The notes beneath the pieces are model-generated. The model was not told where the DNA came from. It did no database searches and saw only the letters and a program-made list of their open reading frames with translations. Shown here in pieces: positions 27,405-36,896 of a stretch of DNA of 64,000 nucleotides. The DNA lies in the NCBI RefSeq assembly GCF_003986935.1, contig NZ_RJZE01000024.1:1-64000 (forward strand), written 5' to 3'. Position 1 is the first letter of the stretch. Each line of letters opens with the position of its first letter. A program made the translations under genes and the position numbers. Source of the DNA: Paraburkholderia kururiensis JCM 10599 = LMG 19447. Its GTDB lineage: Bacteria > Pseudomonadota > Gammaproteobacteria > Burkholderiales > Burkholderiaceae.

Positions 27405-27976
27405 GAAAATCTCCGGGGAAGACGTTTGATTTATCCACGAAGCCGCGGCGTGCGCAAGTACACCAGACGGCCGGCAAGGCCAAACATGGAACGAACGGGT
27501 AAACCCTCGTTATTGGCATTCCCGACTGCATTCGTTTGCCGCCGATTTATCGGGCTGACGTAATAAAACCGACGATATGGCATCCTTTTTATTCTGCATC
27601 CGATGCGTTATGAGACGCCTATGACGCGCGTTTCACATCCCGTTCATGTGACTTTAGGTGCGGCGCGTCATTTTCTTTTGCGATTTAGTAAATCACTTAA
27701 CTGGATTATCAGGTTAACGGTTTGGATCACGCACAGCCTTATAGGGCAAGCGTCACAAGGCGGCTCCGGCGGAACGCAAGGCTATCGCTTCCCTTTTCCG
27801 GCCGGCATGTGCGGCTGCTTCGATATGTCGCATAGGGTGCGACAATTCGCCGCTGTTGCGAACGCACACAAGATGTGCTTGCAGTCTTTTGCGCTTCTTC
27901 TAAATTGAAAGCTGCGGGAATTCCTTTGAAGTTAAATACATAGCTAACCTGAGCAAATTACCCGCAGGAGGCGAAT
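27405..27976. other. Long AT-richer intergenic region
   Basis: 572 bases between divergent genes. It holds the exporter leader, a lone TTATCCACG near 27,431, and the AGGAGG site of the next gene. An open frame at 27,603-27,908 lacks a ribosome site and protein-like composition and is not accepted. Confidence 0.45.
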
Positions 27977-28318
27977 ATGAAGATGCTAGCCGGTTTGATT
28001 GTCGCAGCAGCGGGACTCGTTGCCGTTTCCGCCGTACAGGCGCAGGACACGGTAGTCAGGCCGCAACAAACCATTCAGTTCAAGCCAGGCTCCTACGGCT
28101 GTCTTTCGCGGGACAAGCTCGACGCGGTCAACGACCATCAGCGGGCGGGCGAACAGCAAAAGATGCAGGAGTTCTTCTCCGGCTTCGAATGCCTGTCCAC
28201 CCCGGAAAACCAGCAATTCCGCGTCGTGCAGGTTGTCGGCCATGAAGTGGAATTCGTGAACGCGGGCAACACCGACCAGCAAGGTCTCTGGACAAACGAC
28301 AGGTTCATCAAGCAATAA
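27977..28318 (+). CDS. Secreted hypothetical protein (113 aa)
   Basis: The signal peptide MKMLAGLIVAAAGLVAVSA is followed by a VQA-QD cleavage site near residue 23, giving a periplasmic or secreted protein of about 90 residues. Two cysteines (YGCLSR and FECLST) could form a disulfide. AGGAGG lies just before the ATG. It appears to stand alone. Function unknown. Confidence 0.8.
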   Translation: MKMLAGLIVAAAGLVAVSAVQAQDTVVRPQQTIQFKPGSYGCLSRDKLDAVNDHQRAGEQQKMQEFFSGFECLSTPENQQFRVVQVVGHEVEFVNAGNTDQQGLWTNDRFIKQ

Positions 28319-28749
28319 CGCAGCTGTCGTTCGCTGTACGAGCGCGAAGCGGCGCCCAGGAGCGCCGCGGAGGGCGCGCATGGGCGGCGAGCAGTGACGA
28401 ACGGTCTGGCCATTGCGCCAGGCCGTTTGTTTTTGTCCATCCTCTGCCGAGTGGCAACCCGCCAGATCGCACGGCGTCGCGCAACCCACAAATCGCTATC
28501 TCGCCGTGAGCAATAACGGAAAGGCGCGCGGCGCGACGGCAAAGCGTCCGGTATCATCACGCGCCGGCGTTCAGTCTGAATGATCGAACGTCGTCTTCAT
28601 GAAGGGCGACGCGCTGCGATCGCCTCCATCGTTGGGCCGGGAACAACGCGTGCTTTTCTCACTACATGAAACGCACGCTGTCGCGCCGGTCAATCGTGCT
28701 CCAAAGGCTCGAAATAAGACGGCCCGTTTTTGCGGGTCCGGGATACTCC
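28319..28749. other. Intergenic, no supported gene
   Basis: 431 bases before the YaeQ gene. Open frames here are shadows or upstream extensions without ribosome sites. It should hold the yaeQ promoter. Confidence 0.4.
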
Positions 28750-29307
28750 ATGGCGCTCAAATCGACGATATACAAAGCCGAACTCCAGATCGCGGACATG
28801 GACCGCCATTACTACGCCGATCACGCGCTCACCATCGCGCGGCATCCTTCGGAAACGGACGAACGCATGATGGTGCGCATCGCCGCGTTCGCGCTCTTCG
28901 CGCAGGAACGGCTCGAATTCTGTAAAGGTCTCTCGGACACGGACGAGCCAGACCTCTGGCAAAAGGATCTGACGGGCGCCATCGAACGATGGATCGAGGT
29001 CGGCCAGCCCGACGAGCGGCGCATCGCCAAGGCCTGCGGCCGTGCCGAGGACGTAGTCGTGATCGCCTACGGCGGCCGTACTTCGGATATCTGGTGGCAG
29101 GGCGTCCAGACGCGGCTAGACCGGCTTCGCAACGTGACGGTTTGGTCGCTCGGCGAGGGCGTCGCGGCATCGCTCGGCGCGCTCGCGGAGCGCACCATGC
29201 GCCTCCAATGCACCGTGCAGGACGGCACCGCATGGCTTGGCAGCGCGACGACCGAGCCGGTGGCAGTCGACTGGACGGTGTTGAAGGCGCCGGCGAACGC
29301 GGCATAG
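28750..29307 (+). CDS. YaeQ family protein (185 aa)
   Basis: Matches YaeQ throughout: the start MALKSTIYKAELQIADMDRH, HALTIARHPSETDERMMVRI, then GQPDERRIAKACGRAEDVVV and DIWWQG. The family (about 180 residues) has a PD-(D/E)xK nuclease-like fold, but its role is still unclear; it was once linked to suppression of an RfaH-related defect. The start at 28,750 is set by homology. Upstream codons are not conserved. Confidence 0.93.
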   Translation: MALKSTIYKAELQIADMDRHYYADHALTIARHPSETDERMMVRIAAFALFAQERLEFCKGLSDTDEPDLWQKDLTGAIERWIEVGQPDERRIAKACGRAEDVVVIAYGGRTSDIWWQGVQTRLDRLRNVTVWSLGEGVAASLGALAERTMRLQCTVQDGTAWLGSATTEPVAVDWTVLKAPANAA

Positions 29308-29335
29308 CCGGCGAGGGCGGCCGCGCGGCCCAAAC

Positions 29336-29761
29336 CTAGAGCGAAGTGGTCAGCGCGTCGTCGGGCGGCCCCTTGAGCTCCACCATGTTGCCTTCCGGAT
29401 CGAACAGATAGAGCGACGGGCCGTAACCGTCCGCGCCGTAACGCACGCCCTGGGCGCCCACTTCGGCGCCGGCCGCCTTCAGATGCGCCACGAGCGCCTC
29501 GGCGTCGAACTGCTCGATGCGCAGACACAGATGGTCCATATTGCGACCGACGCCCGGCGTGCCGCTTTCAGGGCGGTCGATCCTGGCGCCCACCTGCAGC
29601 AGGTCGATCAGCGAGCGCCCCGCACGCAACTGTACGAGCCCCAGATCGCGCTGCTCCTTTTCGACGAAGCAGCCGAGCACGTCGCAGTAGAACCGCGCCA
29701 GCGCATCCAGATTGGCGGCCCGGATCACGACATGGTCGATCTCGCGGATGTGGATCTTCAT
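29336..29761 (-). CDS. VOC (glyoxalase/dioxygenase-like) family protein (141 aa)
   Basis: A small metal-binding enzyme fold with two beta-alpha-beta units. IDHVVIRAANLDALARFYCDVLG opens the first, HLCLRIEQFD and YLFDPEGNMVELKG close the second; His, His and Glu are placed as metal ligands. AGGAGG precedes the ATG at 29,761. It converges on the YaeQ gene 28 bases away. Substrate unknown: lactoylglutathione lyase is possible, but many VOC proteins have other roles. Confidence 0.88.
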   Translation of the reverse strand: MKIHIREIDHVVIRAANLDALARFYCDVLGCFVEKEQRDLGLVQLRAGRSLIDLLQVGARIDRPESGTPGVGRNMDHLCLRIEQFDAEALVAHLKAAGAEVGAQGVRYGADGYGPSLYLFDPEGNMVELKGPPDDALTTSL

Positions 29762-30010
29762 CGGAAAGCCTCCTGCACGTTCGCGGCCGATAACGGCAGT
29801 GTAGGGGACGGGCGGAACGGTGGCGCAGGCCGCGCGATCTGGGACACGGCGAGGCGCAAAGGCACGGGCCAGTGACGCGGCGGCGCAGGCCGCGACGCCG
29901 AGCGTCAACGGCAGCCAGCGGGTACGATTAGGCGCTACCGGGAAGGAAAGAGTCGGCCCGCGCAAACCCGGCCGAACCGGCCCGCGAGCCTTTCCTGAAA
30001 CCTATGGACG

Positions 30011-30038
30011 AAAAAAAGCCCACTCAAGTGAGCGGGCT
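30011..30038 (-). terminator. Hairpin with T-run on the minus strand, no known upstream gene
   Basis: AGCCCACTCA (30,017-30,026) pairs with TGAGCGGGCT (30,029-30,038), nine of ten bases, with a 2-base loop. On the minus strand it is followed by seven Ts, as a rho-independent terminator should be. No minus-strand gene lies upstream, so it may end a small RNA or a displaced transcript. Confidence 0.45.
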
Positions 30039-30059
30039 TAATCCATATCAGGAGGAGAC

Positions 30060-30131
30060 ATGGAGGAGACAGAAACCAATATACACAACGGGTTGGTGCG
30101 ACGCAATGTTTTTTTAAGGGAAAACCCGTAA
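30060..30131 (+). CDS. Candidate 23-aa leader peptide with strong ribosome site
   Basis: An ATG at 30,060 is preceded by AGGAGGAG and opens a 23-codon frame beginning MEETETNIHN. The site is far stronger than chance, but the peptide is tiny and the next gene (ada) begins 153 bases later. It could be a leader peptide, or the remains of a longer gene. Confidence 0.3.
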   Translation: MEETETNIHNGLVRRNVFLRENP

Positions 30132-30284
30132 CGATGTCGATTTGTCGCACTTTGCACACAGCGACCGTCCGACTAGTCCGAGGGAGCCGGGCCGGCGCGG
30201 CAATGAAACCGCAAGAACCGGAGCGCACCGCCAACGCGCCGCCACTACATTGGAAGCGTCCAAACACATTGCAGGGGCTTTGAG

Positions 30285-31469
30285 ATGAAAACAGCCTGGG
30301 CAACCGATACAACCGATACAACCGATACCGAGCGCTGGGACGCCATTACCCGGCGCAACGCCGAAGCCGACGGCGCCTTCTTCTATGGCGTGCGGACGAC
30401 GGGCGTGTTCTGCCGTCCGTCGTGCGCCTCGCGCCTGCCGCGGCGGGAAAACGTCCAGTTCTTCGCGTCTGCCGACGCTGCACGCGCCGCCGGCTACCGC
30501 GAGTGCAAGCGCTGCCAGCCGGGCGGTCTGCCGCGCGAGCTGGAGGTCGTCAATCGCGCGTGCGCCGTGCTGGACGCCGCCGCGCACGAGCGCCTCACGC
30601 TCGCGCAATTGAGCGACGCCGTGCACTTGAGCCCGTTCCATCTTCAGCGGCTGTTCAAGCGGGTGGTGGGCGTGTCGCCGCGGCAATATCAGGCCGCGCG
30701 CCGCGCCGCCGCGTTGCGCGACGCGCTTCAGCGGGGTACCGGCGTGACGCGGGCGAGCGTGGATGCAGGCTTCGGCTCGCCATCGCGGCTGTACGACAGC
30801 GCCGGCGCCGAACTCGGAATGACGCCGTCCGTGTACCGGCGCAAGGGCGCCGGGCTCGTCGTGCGCTACGCGAGCGCGCCGACAGCACTCGGTTACGTGC
30901 TCGTTGCCGCCACGGACAAAGGCATTTGCCGGATCGCATTCGGCGACGAGCCGGCCGCGCTTGCCGACGAGCTACGCGCCGAGTTCTCGAACGCCAGGCT
31001 CGCCGAAGACGCGGCGCGCATCGCGCCTTTCATCGCCCGGGTCGAAGCGTACCTGGGCGGCGAGCAGGAACGTGTCGAGCTGCCCCTCGACATCGCCGCG
31101 ACCGCGTTTCAGCAACGCGTCTGGGACGCCCTCCAGCGCATTCCGTACGGCGAAACACGCAGCTACTCGCAGATTGCCGAGGTTGTGGGCGCGCCTCGCG
31201 CGGTGCGCGCGGTGGCAAGCGCGTGCGCGTCGAATCCGGTGGCGCTGGCCATCCCGTGTCATCGCGTGGTGCAAAAGGGTGGCGCGCTCGCGGGTTACCG
31301 GTGGGGATTGCAGCGCAAAGCCGCATTGCTCGCCGCCGAGGCCTCGCACGGCGCCGCGCAGCCGGCCACGGCGGCGGGCAGGGGGAACGGCGATCCGGCG
31401 AGCAAGTCGGTGGCAAAGGCGGGCGGTAACCCCGTCATCGAGCCTGCTTCCTGGGATCACGCCGCTTGA
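30285..31469 (+). CDS. ada: Bifunctional Ada: methyltransferase and alkylation-response activator (394 aa)
   Basis: Repairs methylphosphotriesters and O6-methylguanine and activates the adaptive response. The N-terminal zinc domain has Cys43, Cys47, Cys74 and Cys77 (VFCRPSCASR, ECKRCQPG), then an AraC-type helix-turn-helix (LSPFHLQRLFKRVVG) and the methyltransferase domain with active Cys325 in IPCHRVV. A 9-base unit is repeated near the start, encoding DTTDTTDT. About 45 residues extend past the usual C terminus. The last base triplet overlaps alkA (TTGA), so both are made together. Confidence 0.96.
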   Translation: MKTAWATDTTDTTDTERWDAITRRNAEADGAFFYGVRTTGVFCRPSCASRLPRRENVQFFASADAARAAGYRECKRCQPGGLPRELEVVNRACAVLDAAAHERLTLAQLSDAVHLSPFHLQRLFKRVVGVSPRQYQAARRAAALRDALQRGTGVTRASVDAGFGSPSRLYDSAGAELGMTPSVYRRKGAGLVVRYASAPTALGYVLVAATDKGICRIAFGDEPAALADELRAEFSNARLAEDAARIAPFIARVEAYLGGEQERVELPLDIAATAFQQRVWDALQRIPYGETRSYSQIAEVVGAPRAVRAVASACASNPVALAIPCHRVVQKGGALAGYRWGLQRKAALLAAEASHGAAQPATAAGRGNGDPASKSVAKAGGNPVIEPASWDHAA

Positions 31470-32425
31470 GCGCCGCCATCCCGTCCACGACATCGGCCAC
31501 CTCCGCTGAAACGGGAAAAGCCACACTGGAGCTGCCGTTCAAGGCGCCTTATGACTGGCCGCGCTTACTGCGCTTCTTCGCCGGCCGCGCGACGCTGGGT
31601 GTCGAAGCAGTCGAAGACGGCGCGTACCGCCGCGCCATCGAATGGCACGGCGCCGAAGGCACGCTCACCGTGCGCCAACACCCCCGCAAACGCTGCGTCG
31701 TCGCGACGATCGAAGGCGCGGCGAGCCGTCACGCAGACGCGCTCGCCGCGCCCATCGCCCGCATGTTCGACCTGCGTGCGAACCCGGCGCAGATCCACGC
31801 ACACCTTGGCGCCGACGCCTGGCTCGCGCCGCTCGTCGATGCCGCGCCCGGCCTGCGCGTGCCGGGCGCGTGGTCGGGCTTCGAACTCGTGGTGCGCGCC
31901 ATCGTCGGCCAGCAGGTGAGCGTAAAAGCCGCAACGACGATCATCGGACGGCTCGTGCAGCGCGCCGGTTGCCGCATCCACGATCATCCCCACGAAAGCA
32001 CGGCATGGCGCTTTCCGACGCCCGCCGCGCTCGCCGCCGCCAACCTCGACAAGATCGGCATGCCCGGCAAGCGCGTCGCCGCGTTGCAGGGTTTCGCGCA
32101 GGCGGTGGCATCGGGCGACGTGCCCATCGACGATACGGCGGTCGCCACGCGCGACGCCGCCGCCTTGCGCGCGGCGCTGCTCGCGTTGCCCGGCATTGGT
32201 CCGTGGACCGTGGAGTACGTCGCCATGCGGGCCTGGCGCGACCCCGACGCATGGCCCGCCACGGACCTCGTGCTGATGCAGTCGATTGCCGCACGCGACC
32301 CGTCGCTCGCGCGCGCCACGCAGCAGCGCGCGCGCACCGACGCGTGGCGGCCGTGGCGCGCCTACGCGGCCCTTCATCTGTGGAACGAGGTGGCAGACCG
32401 GGCGGGCGCGGCGCGCGGCGGTTGA
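31466..32425 (+). CDS. DNA-3-methyladenine glycosylase II, AlkA-like (319 aa)
   Basis: Base-excision glycosylase removing alkylated purines. The helix-hairpin-helix LPGIGPWTVEYVAMRAW is followed by the catalytic Asp267 in WPATDLVLMQ. The N-terminal domain resembles the AlkA TATA-like domain (LELPFKAPYDWPRLLRFFAGRA). The TTG start overlaps the ada stop by four bases, so the Ada regulator and its classic target form one operon here. It is slightly longer than E. coli AlkA (282). Confidence 0.93.
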   Translation: MSAAIPSTTSATSAETGKATLELPFKAPYDWPRLLRFFAGRATLGVEAVEDGAYRRAIEWHGAEGTLTVRQHPRKRCVVATIEGAASRHADALAAPIARMFDLRANPAQIHAHLGADAWLAPLVDAAPGLRVPGAWSGFELVVRAIVGQQVSVKAATTIIGRLVQRAGCRIHDHPHESTAWRFPTPAALAAANLDKIGMPGKRVAALQGFAQAVASGDVPIDDTAVATRDAAALRAALLALPGIGPWTVEYVAMRAWRDPDAWPATDLVLMQSIAARDPSLARATQQRARTDAWRPWRAYAALHLWNEVADRAGAARGG

Positions 32426-32496
32426 AGGCCAAGGCTCGTGTGTGCAAGCGCGGCAGTTACAGATGAAGCGCTACTGGCATCCATCGCACGGATTCG

Positions 32497-32530
32497 CACG
32501 AAATGCGAACCGGCACGAAATGCGAACCGA
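32497..32530 (+). repeat. Two-copy 17-bp tandem repeat before gshA
   Basis: CACGAAATGCGAACCG(G/A) occurs twice back to back, 16 of 17 bases identical, in the 338-base gap between alkA and gshA. No gene is supported in this gap; a 24-codon frame covers the repeat but has no ribosome site. Confidence 0.6.
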
Positions 32531-32763
32531 CCTGTAAAACAAGGCAAAAACCGCGGCAAAGGTAAGGGCAACAAGCGAGGTCGGACCGCTCCGGCACGGC
32601 CGCCAGAGCATGCAACACACGGCGCCGACTGTGCTCGAGGGCACGCCAAGCAGGGCGCGTGGCGAGATGTTAAAGTGCCCGCTACCGAAAAATTTACCGC
32701 CCGCCGCAGCCTCGCAATCACGACGCGAACCGCGCACGGACGGTACCTGCCTGACCCGACTCA

Positions 32764-34380
32764 ATGCCAGACACGACCTCCATCCGCACGAACGACGTTC
32801 TCTCGCAGCGCCTCTCCGTGCTGAGTGCCGGGCCGCAGCGCAGCGCGCTCACGCGCGGCTTGCGCGGCATCGAAAAAGAGAGCCTGCGCGTCACGCACGA
32901 CGGCCGGCTCGCCATGACGCCGCACCCGGCGGCGCTCGGCTCGGCGCTCACGCATCCGTCGCTCACCACGGACTACTCGGAAGCGCTGCTCGAACTCATC
33001 ACGCCCGCCGAACACGACGCGGCCGACACGCTCGCGCGCCTCGACGAACTGCATCGCTTCGTGTACGCCTCGATTGGCGACGAGATTTTGTGGAACAGTT
33101 CGATGCCGGGCCTCTTGCCCGATACCGACGACGGCATTCCCATCGCGCGTTACGGCAGCTCGAACATCGGCAAGCTCAAGTACGTGTATCGCGTGGGCCT
33201 CGCGTTGCGCTACGGGCGCACGATGCAATGCATCGCCGGCATCCACTACAACTATTCGCTGAACGAAGAAGTGTGGCGCCTGCTGCACGCGCATCACCAA
33301 TCCACGGCAACGGCCGTCGATTACCAGTCCGAGCGCTACTTCGCGCTCATCCGCAACTTCCGCCGCACGAGCTGGCTGCTCATGTATCTGTTCGGCGCGT
33401 CGCCGGCGCTGGATGCGCGCTTCCTGCGCGGCCGTCCGCATACGCTGGAAACGTTCGACGCCCACACGCTCTATCGTCCCTACGCGACGAGCCTGCGCAT
33501 GAGCGATCTCGGTTACTCGAACACCACGGGGCAAGCCGCGCTGCATGCCGATTACGACACGCTGCAAGGCTATCTGGATGCACTCACCGAAGCGGTGAGC
33601 CAACCGTATCCGCCGTACGAAGCCATCGGCACGCATCGCGACGGCGAGTGGATTCAGATCAACACGAACGTGCTGCAGATCGAAAACGAGTTCTACTCAA
33701 CGATCCGTCCGAAGCGCATTACGTATCCCGGCGAGCGTCCGCTTCACGCGCTTGCCTCTCGCGGCGTGCAGTACGTCGAAGTGCGCTGCATGGACATCGA
33801 TCCGTTCGAGCCTGTCGGCATTGCACTTTCCACGGCGCGTTTTCTGGACGCGTACCTGCTTGCTTGCGTGCTGGACGACAGCGCGCCGTTGCCGCCCGAA
33901 GCCTATGCCGAGGCGAACCGCAACTTCGGGCGCGTAACGATGGAAGGGCGCAAGCCTGGGCTCGAACTCACCCGCGACGGCAAGACGGTTTCCATGCAGG
34001 ACTGGGCAGCCGAATTGCTCTCGAAGATCGACCTCGCCGCAGCCGCGCTCGACGCGGCAGCCGGCACCGACGAGCACGCCCGCGCCGTAGCCATGCAGCG
34101 CGCGAAACTCGCCGACGCGTCGCTCACGCCATCGGCGCGCGTCTTGCACGCCATGCGTGAGCAGCAACAAGGCTTCCTGCAATTCAGCCTCGCGCAAAGC
34201 GAGCAGCACGCGGCGTTCTTCCGCGCAAGGCCGCTCGATGCCGCCTCGACCGCGCAATTCGAGGCGCTGGCGGCGCAGTCCATCGAGGAACAGGTAAAGA
34301 TGGAGCGCGAGGAAGCAGGCTCGTTCGATGCTTTCGTCGCCGCTTATCGCGCGTACACGCTGAACCGCTTCAGCGTCTAG
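32764..34380 (+). CDS. gshA: Glutamate-cysteine ligase (538 aa)
   Basis: Makes gamma-glutamylcysteine from glutamate, cysteine and ATP, the first step of glutathione synthesis. It matches the gamma-proteobacterial type 1 enzyme: RGLRGIEKESLRVTHDGR, TTDYSEALLELITP, MPGLLPDTDDGIPIARYG and GIHYNYSL. Its length fits that family. A second, unrelated carboxylate-amine ligase (YbdK type) is encoded at 59 kb. No gshB is in the window. Confidence 0.95.
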   Translation: MPDTTSIRTNDVLSQRLSVLSAGPQRSALTRGLRGIEKESLRVTHDGRLAMTPHPAALGSALTHPSLTTDYSEALLELITPAEHDAADTLARLDELHRFVYASIGDEILWNSSMPGLLPDTDDGIPIARYGSSNIGKLKYVYRVGLALRYGRTMQCIAGIHYNYSLNEEVWRLLHAHHQSTATAVDYQSERYFALIRNFRRTSWLLMYLFGASPALDARFLRGRPHTLETFDAHTLYRPYATSLRMSDLGYSNTTGQAALHADYDTLQGYLDALTEAVSQPYPPYEAIGTHRDGEWIQINTNVLQIENEFYSTIRPKRITYPGERPLHALASRGVQYVEVRCMDIDPFEPVGIALSTARFLDAYLLACVLDDSAPLPPEAYAEANRNFGRVTMEGRKPGLELTRDGKTVSMQDWAAELLSKIDLAAAALDAAAGTDEHARAVAMQRAKLADASLTPSARVLHAMREQQQGFLQFSLAQSEQHAAFFRARPLDAASTAQFEALAAQSIEEQVKMEREEAGSFDAFVAAYRAYTLNRFSV

Positions 34381-34597
34381 CGGGGCGCCGCGCAGCATGC
34401 CGCCATGTGCTTCGCGGCATCCATCGTGCGGCGAAGCGCCTATCAACCTCTTCGCATGAAACGCACGCGCCTTCGCGCAGTCCAACTTTCAAGAACACGA
34501 GCGCCACTCGGCTGACCCTGGTTAGCCTTGCCTGGCCTCAATCGGCACCAGCCGCGAACCCGCGCCAGCGCGGCTCGCCGTTCCGCTCAGGGAGGGC

Positions 34598-35107
34598 ATG
34601 AACGCAATGAAACGAATCTTTCCAGCCTTGCTGTGCGTTGCCGCAGCCGCATGCACCACGCGCGGCGAGGTCAAGCCTGAAGTGATGCAGATCGCCACCA
34701 CGCCGCTCACATGCACGAGCAAGTCGCAATGCGATGCCTGGTGGCAACGGGCCCAGACCTGGGTGAAGGACCACTCGAAATACGAGCTGCAAACGGTCAA
34801 CGACTCGCTGATCCAGACCGCCGGGCCCGATGGCGGCCGTCGCGCGCTTGCATTCGAGATCACGAAAACGCCGAACCCCGATGGCAGCATGACGATCGGC
34901 TTCGCCGCGCATTGCGACAGTTCGCTCGGCTGCAAGCCCGACCCATGGAACGCAGGCGCCGACTTCAAAGCCTACGTGCGGGGCAGCGGACCGGGCATGC
35001 CCGCCACGCCACCTGCGCCTGCGGCCACGCAGAAGCCCGGCGCGTTGCCCGATCAACCGGCCGCGGCACCAGCGGCATCGTCAGACAGTTCTCCGGTCTC
35101 GCAATAG
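34598..35107 (+). CDS. Predicted lipoprotein (169 aa)
   Basis: The signal MNAMKRIFPALLCVAAAACT ends in a lipobox-like AAAC, so Cys19 should be lipid-anchored. The mature domain has a CTSKSQCDAWWQRAQTW segment and more cysteines (HCDSSLGC) that could pair. The last 50 residues are Pro/Ala-rich and disordered. A GGGAGGGC ribosome site precedes the ATG. Function unknown. Confidence 0.8.
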   Translation: MNAMKRIFPALLCVAAAACTTRGEVKPEVMQIATTPLTCTSKSQCDAWWQRAQTWVKDHSKYELQTVNDSLIQTAGPDGGRRALAFEITKTPNPDGSMTIGFAAHCDSSLGCKPDPWNAGADFKAYVRGSGPGMPATPPAPAATQKPGALPDQPAAAPAASSDSSPVSQ

Positions 35108-35181
35108 AGGCGGACGGCCTCGGGCCTCAGTGAGCGCGCCCGATCAAGCGCTTCATTCAACGCTCCAGGCCGCGCGCCCCA

Positions 35182-36744
35182 TCAATGGCCCATCGACGCG
35201 GCCGCGCCCTTCTTCGGCCGCGTAATCCACACCAGCCCCGCCAGCACCAGAAAGGCGACGCACGAGATCCGGAAGAAATCGTTGGTCGCCATCATGTAGC
35301 CCTGCTGCGTGATGATTTGGTCAATCTGCGCATTCGCACTCTGGCCCGCAACGCCCAGACTCGCGAGCGCGTTGCTGAATGAGCTCGTGGTCTGCGAATA
35401 GACGCTCACCGATTCGGTCAACACCGCGTGGTGGCGAATCGCGTCGTTTTCCCAGAACGTATTGCTGATCGCCGTGCCGATTGCGCCGGAAAGCGTGCGC
35501 AGGAAGTTCGATAGCCCCGAGGCGCTTGCGAGCCGCTCATCGGGCACGCTCGACAGCGTGATGGTCGTCATCGGCACAAAGAAGCACGCCACGCCGATAC
35601 CCTGCACGAGCCGCGGCAAGATCACCTTGTCGAACGGCACGTCGAGGGTAAAGCTCGCGTTCCAATACGAGACAAACGCGAACACGAGAAACGCGAAGCA
35701 CGCCACCACGCGCAGGTTCAGCCGGTCCATGTTGCGTCCGATCATGGGCGAGAGCACGAGCGCGAGCAGCCCCACCGGCGCGGTAGCAAGCCCCGCGAGG
35801 CCGGACGTGTAACCCATCACCGTCTGAAGCCACAGCGGAAAGATCACCACCGAGCCGAAGAACGCCATGTAGCCGAACGAGATGATCAACGCGCCGAGCG
35901 CGAAATTGCGGTCTCTGAAAAGCGAAAGGTCGACCACCGGCTCCTTTTCGGTCATTTCCCACACGAGCATGAACGCGATTGCGACCACCGCGATGATCGC
36001 CAGTGCCACGATGAACTTCGAACTGAACCAGTCGCGGTCCTTGCCGAGGTCCAACATCATCTGCAGGCACGACACGCCGATCACCAGCAGCGCGAGACCC
36101 ACGGCATCGATGCGCTGCTTCGTCGTCTTCGTCTCGCGTCCACGCAGAAGGAAAAACGCGCAGGTCGCGGAGAAGATGCCGATGGGCATGTTGATGTAGA
36201 AGATCCAGGGCCACGTGTAGTTGTCCGTGATCCAGCCGCCCATCACGGGCCCGAAGATGGGCGCGACGATCACCGTCATCGCCCATAGCCCGAGCGCGAG
36301 ACCGCGTTTCTCGGGCGGATACGAGCGCATCAGGATAGTCTGCGAGAGCGGCACCATCGGCCCCGAAACGAGACCCTGCACGAGCCGGAACGCGATCAGC
36401 GTCTCGAAGTTGGAGGCAAACCCGCACGCCGCCGAAGCGAGCGTAAAGAGCAGCACGGAGAGGGTAAAGAGCCGCACTTCGCCCACGCGGCGCGCGAGCC
36501 ACCCGGTGAGTGGCACGGCGATGGCCGAAGCCACCGAGTACGACGAAATCACCCATGTGCCTTCGCTGTTCGCCACGCCGAGGTTGCCCGAAATGGTGGG
36601 CACCGCGACGTTCGCAATCGAGGTGTCGAGCACCTCCATGAAGGTGCCGAGCGCGAGCCCGACCGTCAGCAGGGCGAGTGTGCCGCCGGAGAGCGGCGCG
36701 GGTTCCGCGGGCGCGGGCAGGGCGGATGAAGCGGTTGCGTTCAT
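35182..36744 (-). CDS. DHA2-family multidrug efflux MFS transporter (520 aa)
   Basis: EmrB/FarB-like proton-driven exporter with 14 predicted spans. It opens LALLTVGLALGTFMEVLDTSIANVAVP with the D1 motif, and WVISSYSVASAIAVPLTGWLARR and RLVQGLVSGPMVPLSQ are typical. EmrB proteins normally work with the membrane-fusion adaptor EmrA and a TolC/NodT channel. No emrA lies here: only 152 bases separate it from the MarR regulator. A NodT channel gene is close by at 38,039 but on the other strand. Confidence 0.92.
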   Translation of the reverse strand: MNATASSALPAPAEPAPLSGGTLALLTVGLALGTFMEVLDTSIANVAVPTISGNLGVANSEGTWVISSYSVASAIAVPLTGWLARRVGEVRLFTLSVLLFTLASAACGFASNFETLIAFRLVQGLVSGPMVPLSQTILMRSYPPEKRGLALGLWAMTVIVAPIFGPVMGGWITDNYTWPWIFYINMPIGIFSATCAFFLLRGRETKTTKQRIDAVGLALLVIGVSCLQMMLDLGKDRDWFSSKFIVALAIIAVVAIAFMLVWEMTEKEPVVDLSLFRDRNFALGALIISFGYMAFFGSVVIFPLWLQTVMGYTSGLAGLATAPVGLLALVLSPMIGRNMDRLNLRVVACFAFLVFAFVSYWNASFTLDVPFDKVILPRLVQGIGVACFFVPMTTITLSSVPDERLASASGLSNFLRTLSGAIGTAISNTFWENDAIRHHAVLTESVSVYSQTTSSFSNALASLGVAGQSANAQIDQIITQQGYMMATNDFFRISCVAFLVLAGLVWITRPKKGAAASMGH

Positions 36745-36896
36745 GGTCCAGTCTCTCGTTGGCCCGGCAGAATCCTGTCATGTCATGAATTCAGGCCGCG
36801 TGAGCGGCGCTGCATCCATGCAACAACACTTTCTGCCCAGACAGATAAATTCCGGCAATACGGCGCGCTGAGGTGTGATCGCGCACCGCCGTTACG

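Noticed and set aside
27603..27908. 101-codon plus-strand frame in the long intergenic region
   Set aside because: No ribosome site, no protein-like domain pattern, and it ends before the real secreted-protein gene.
32463..32537. 24-codon frame over the tandem repeat before gshA
   Set aside because: No ribosome site and no conservation evidence; reported only as a repeat.
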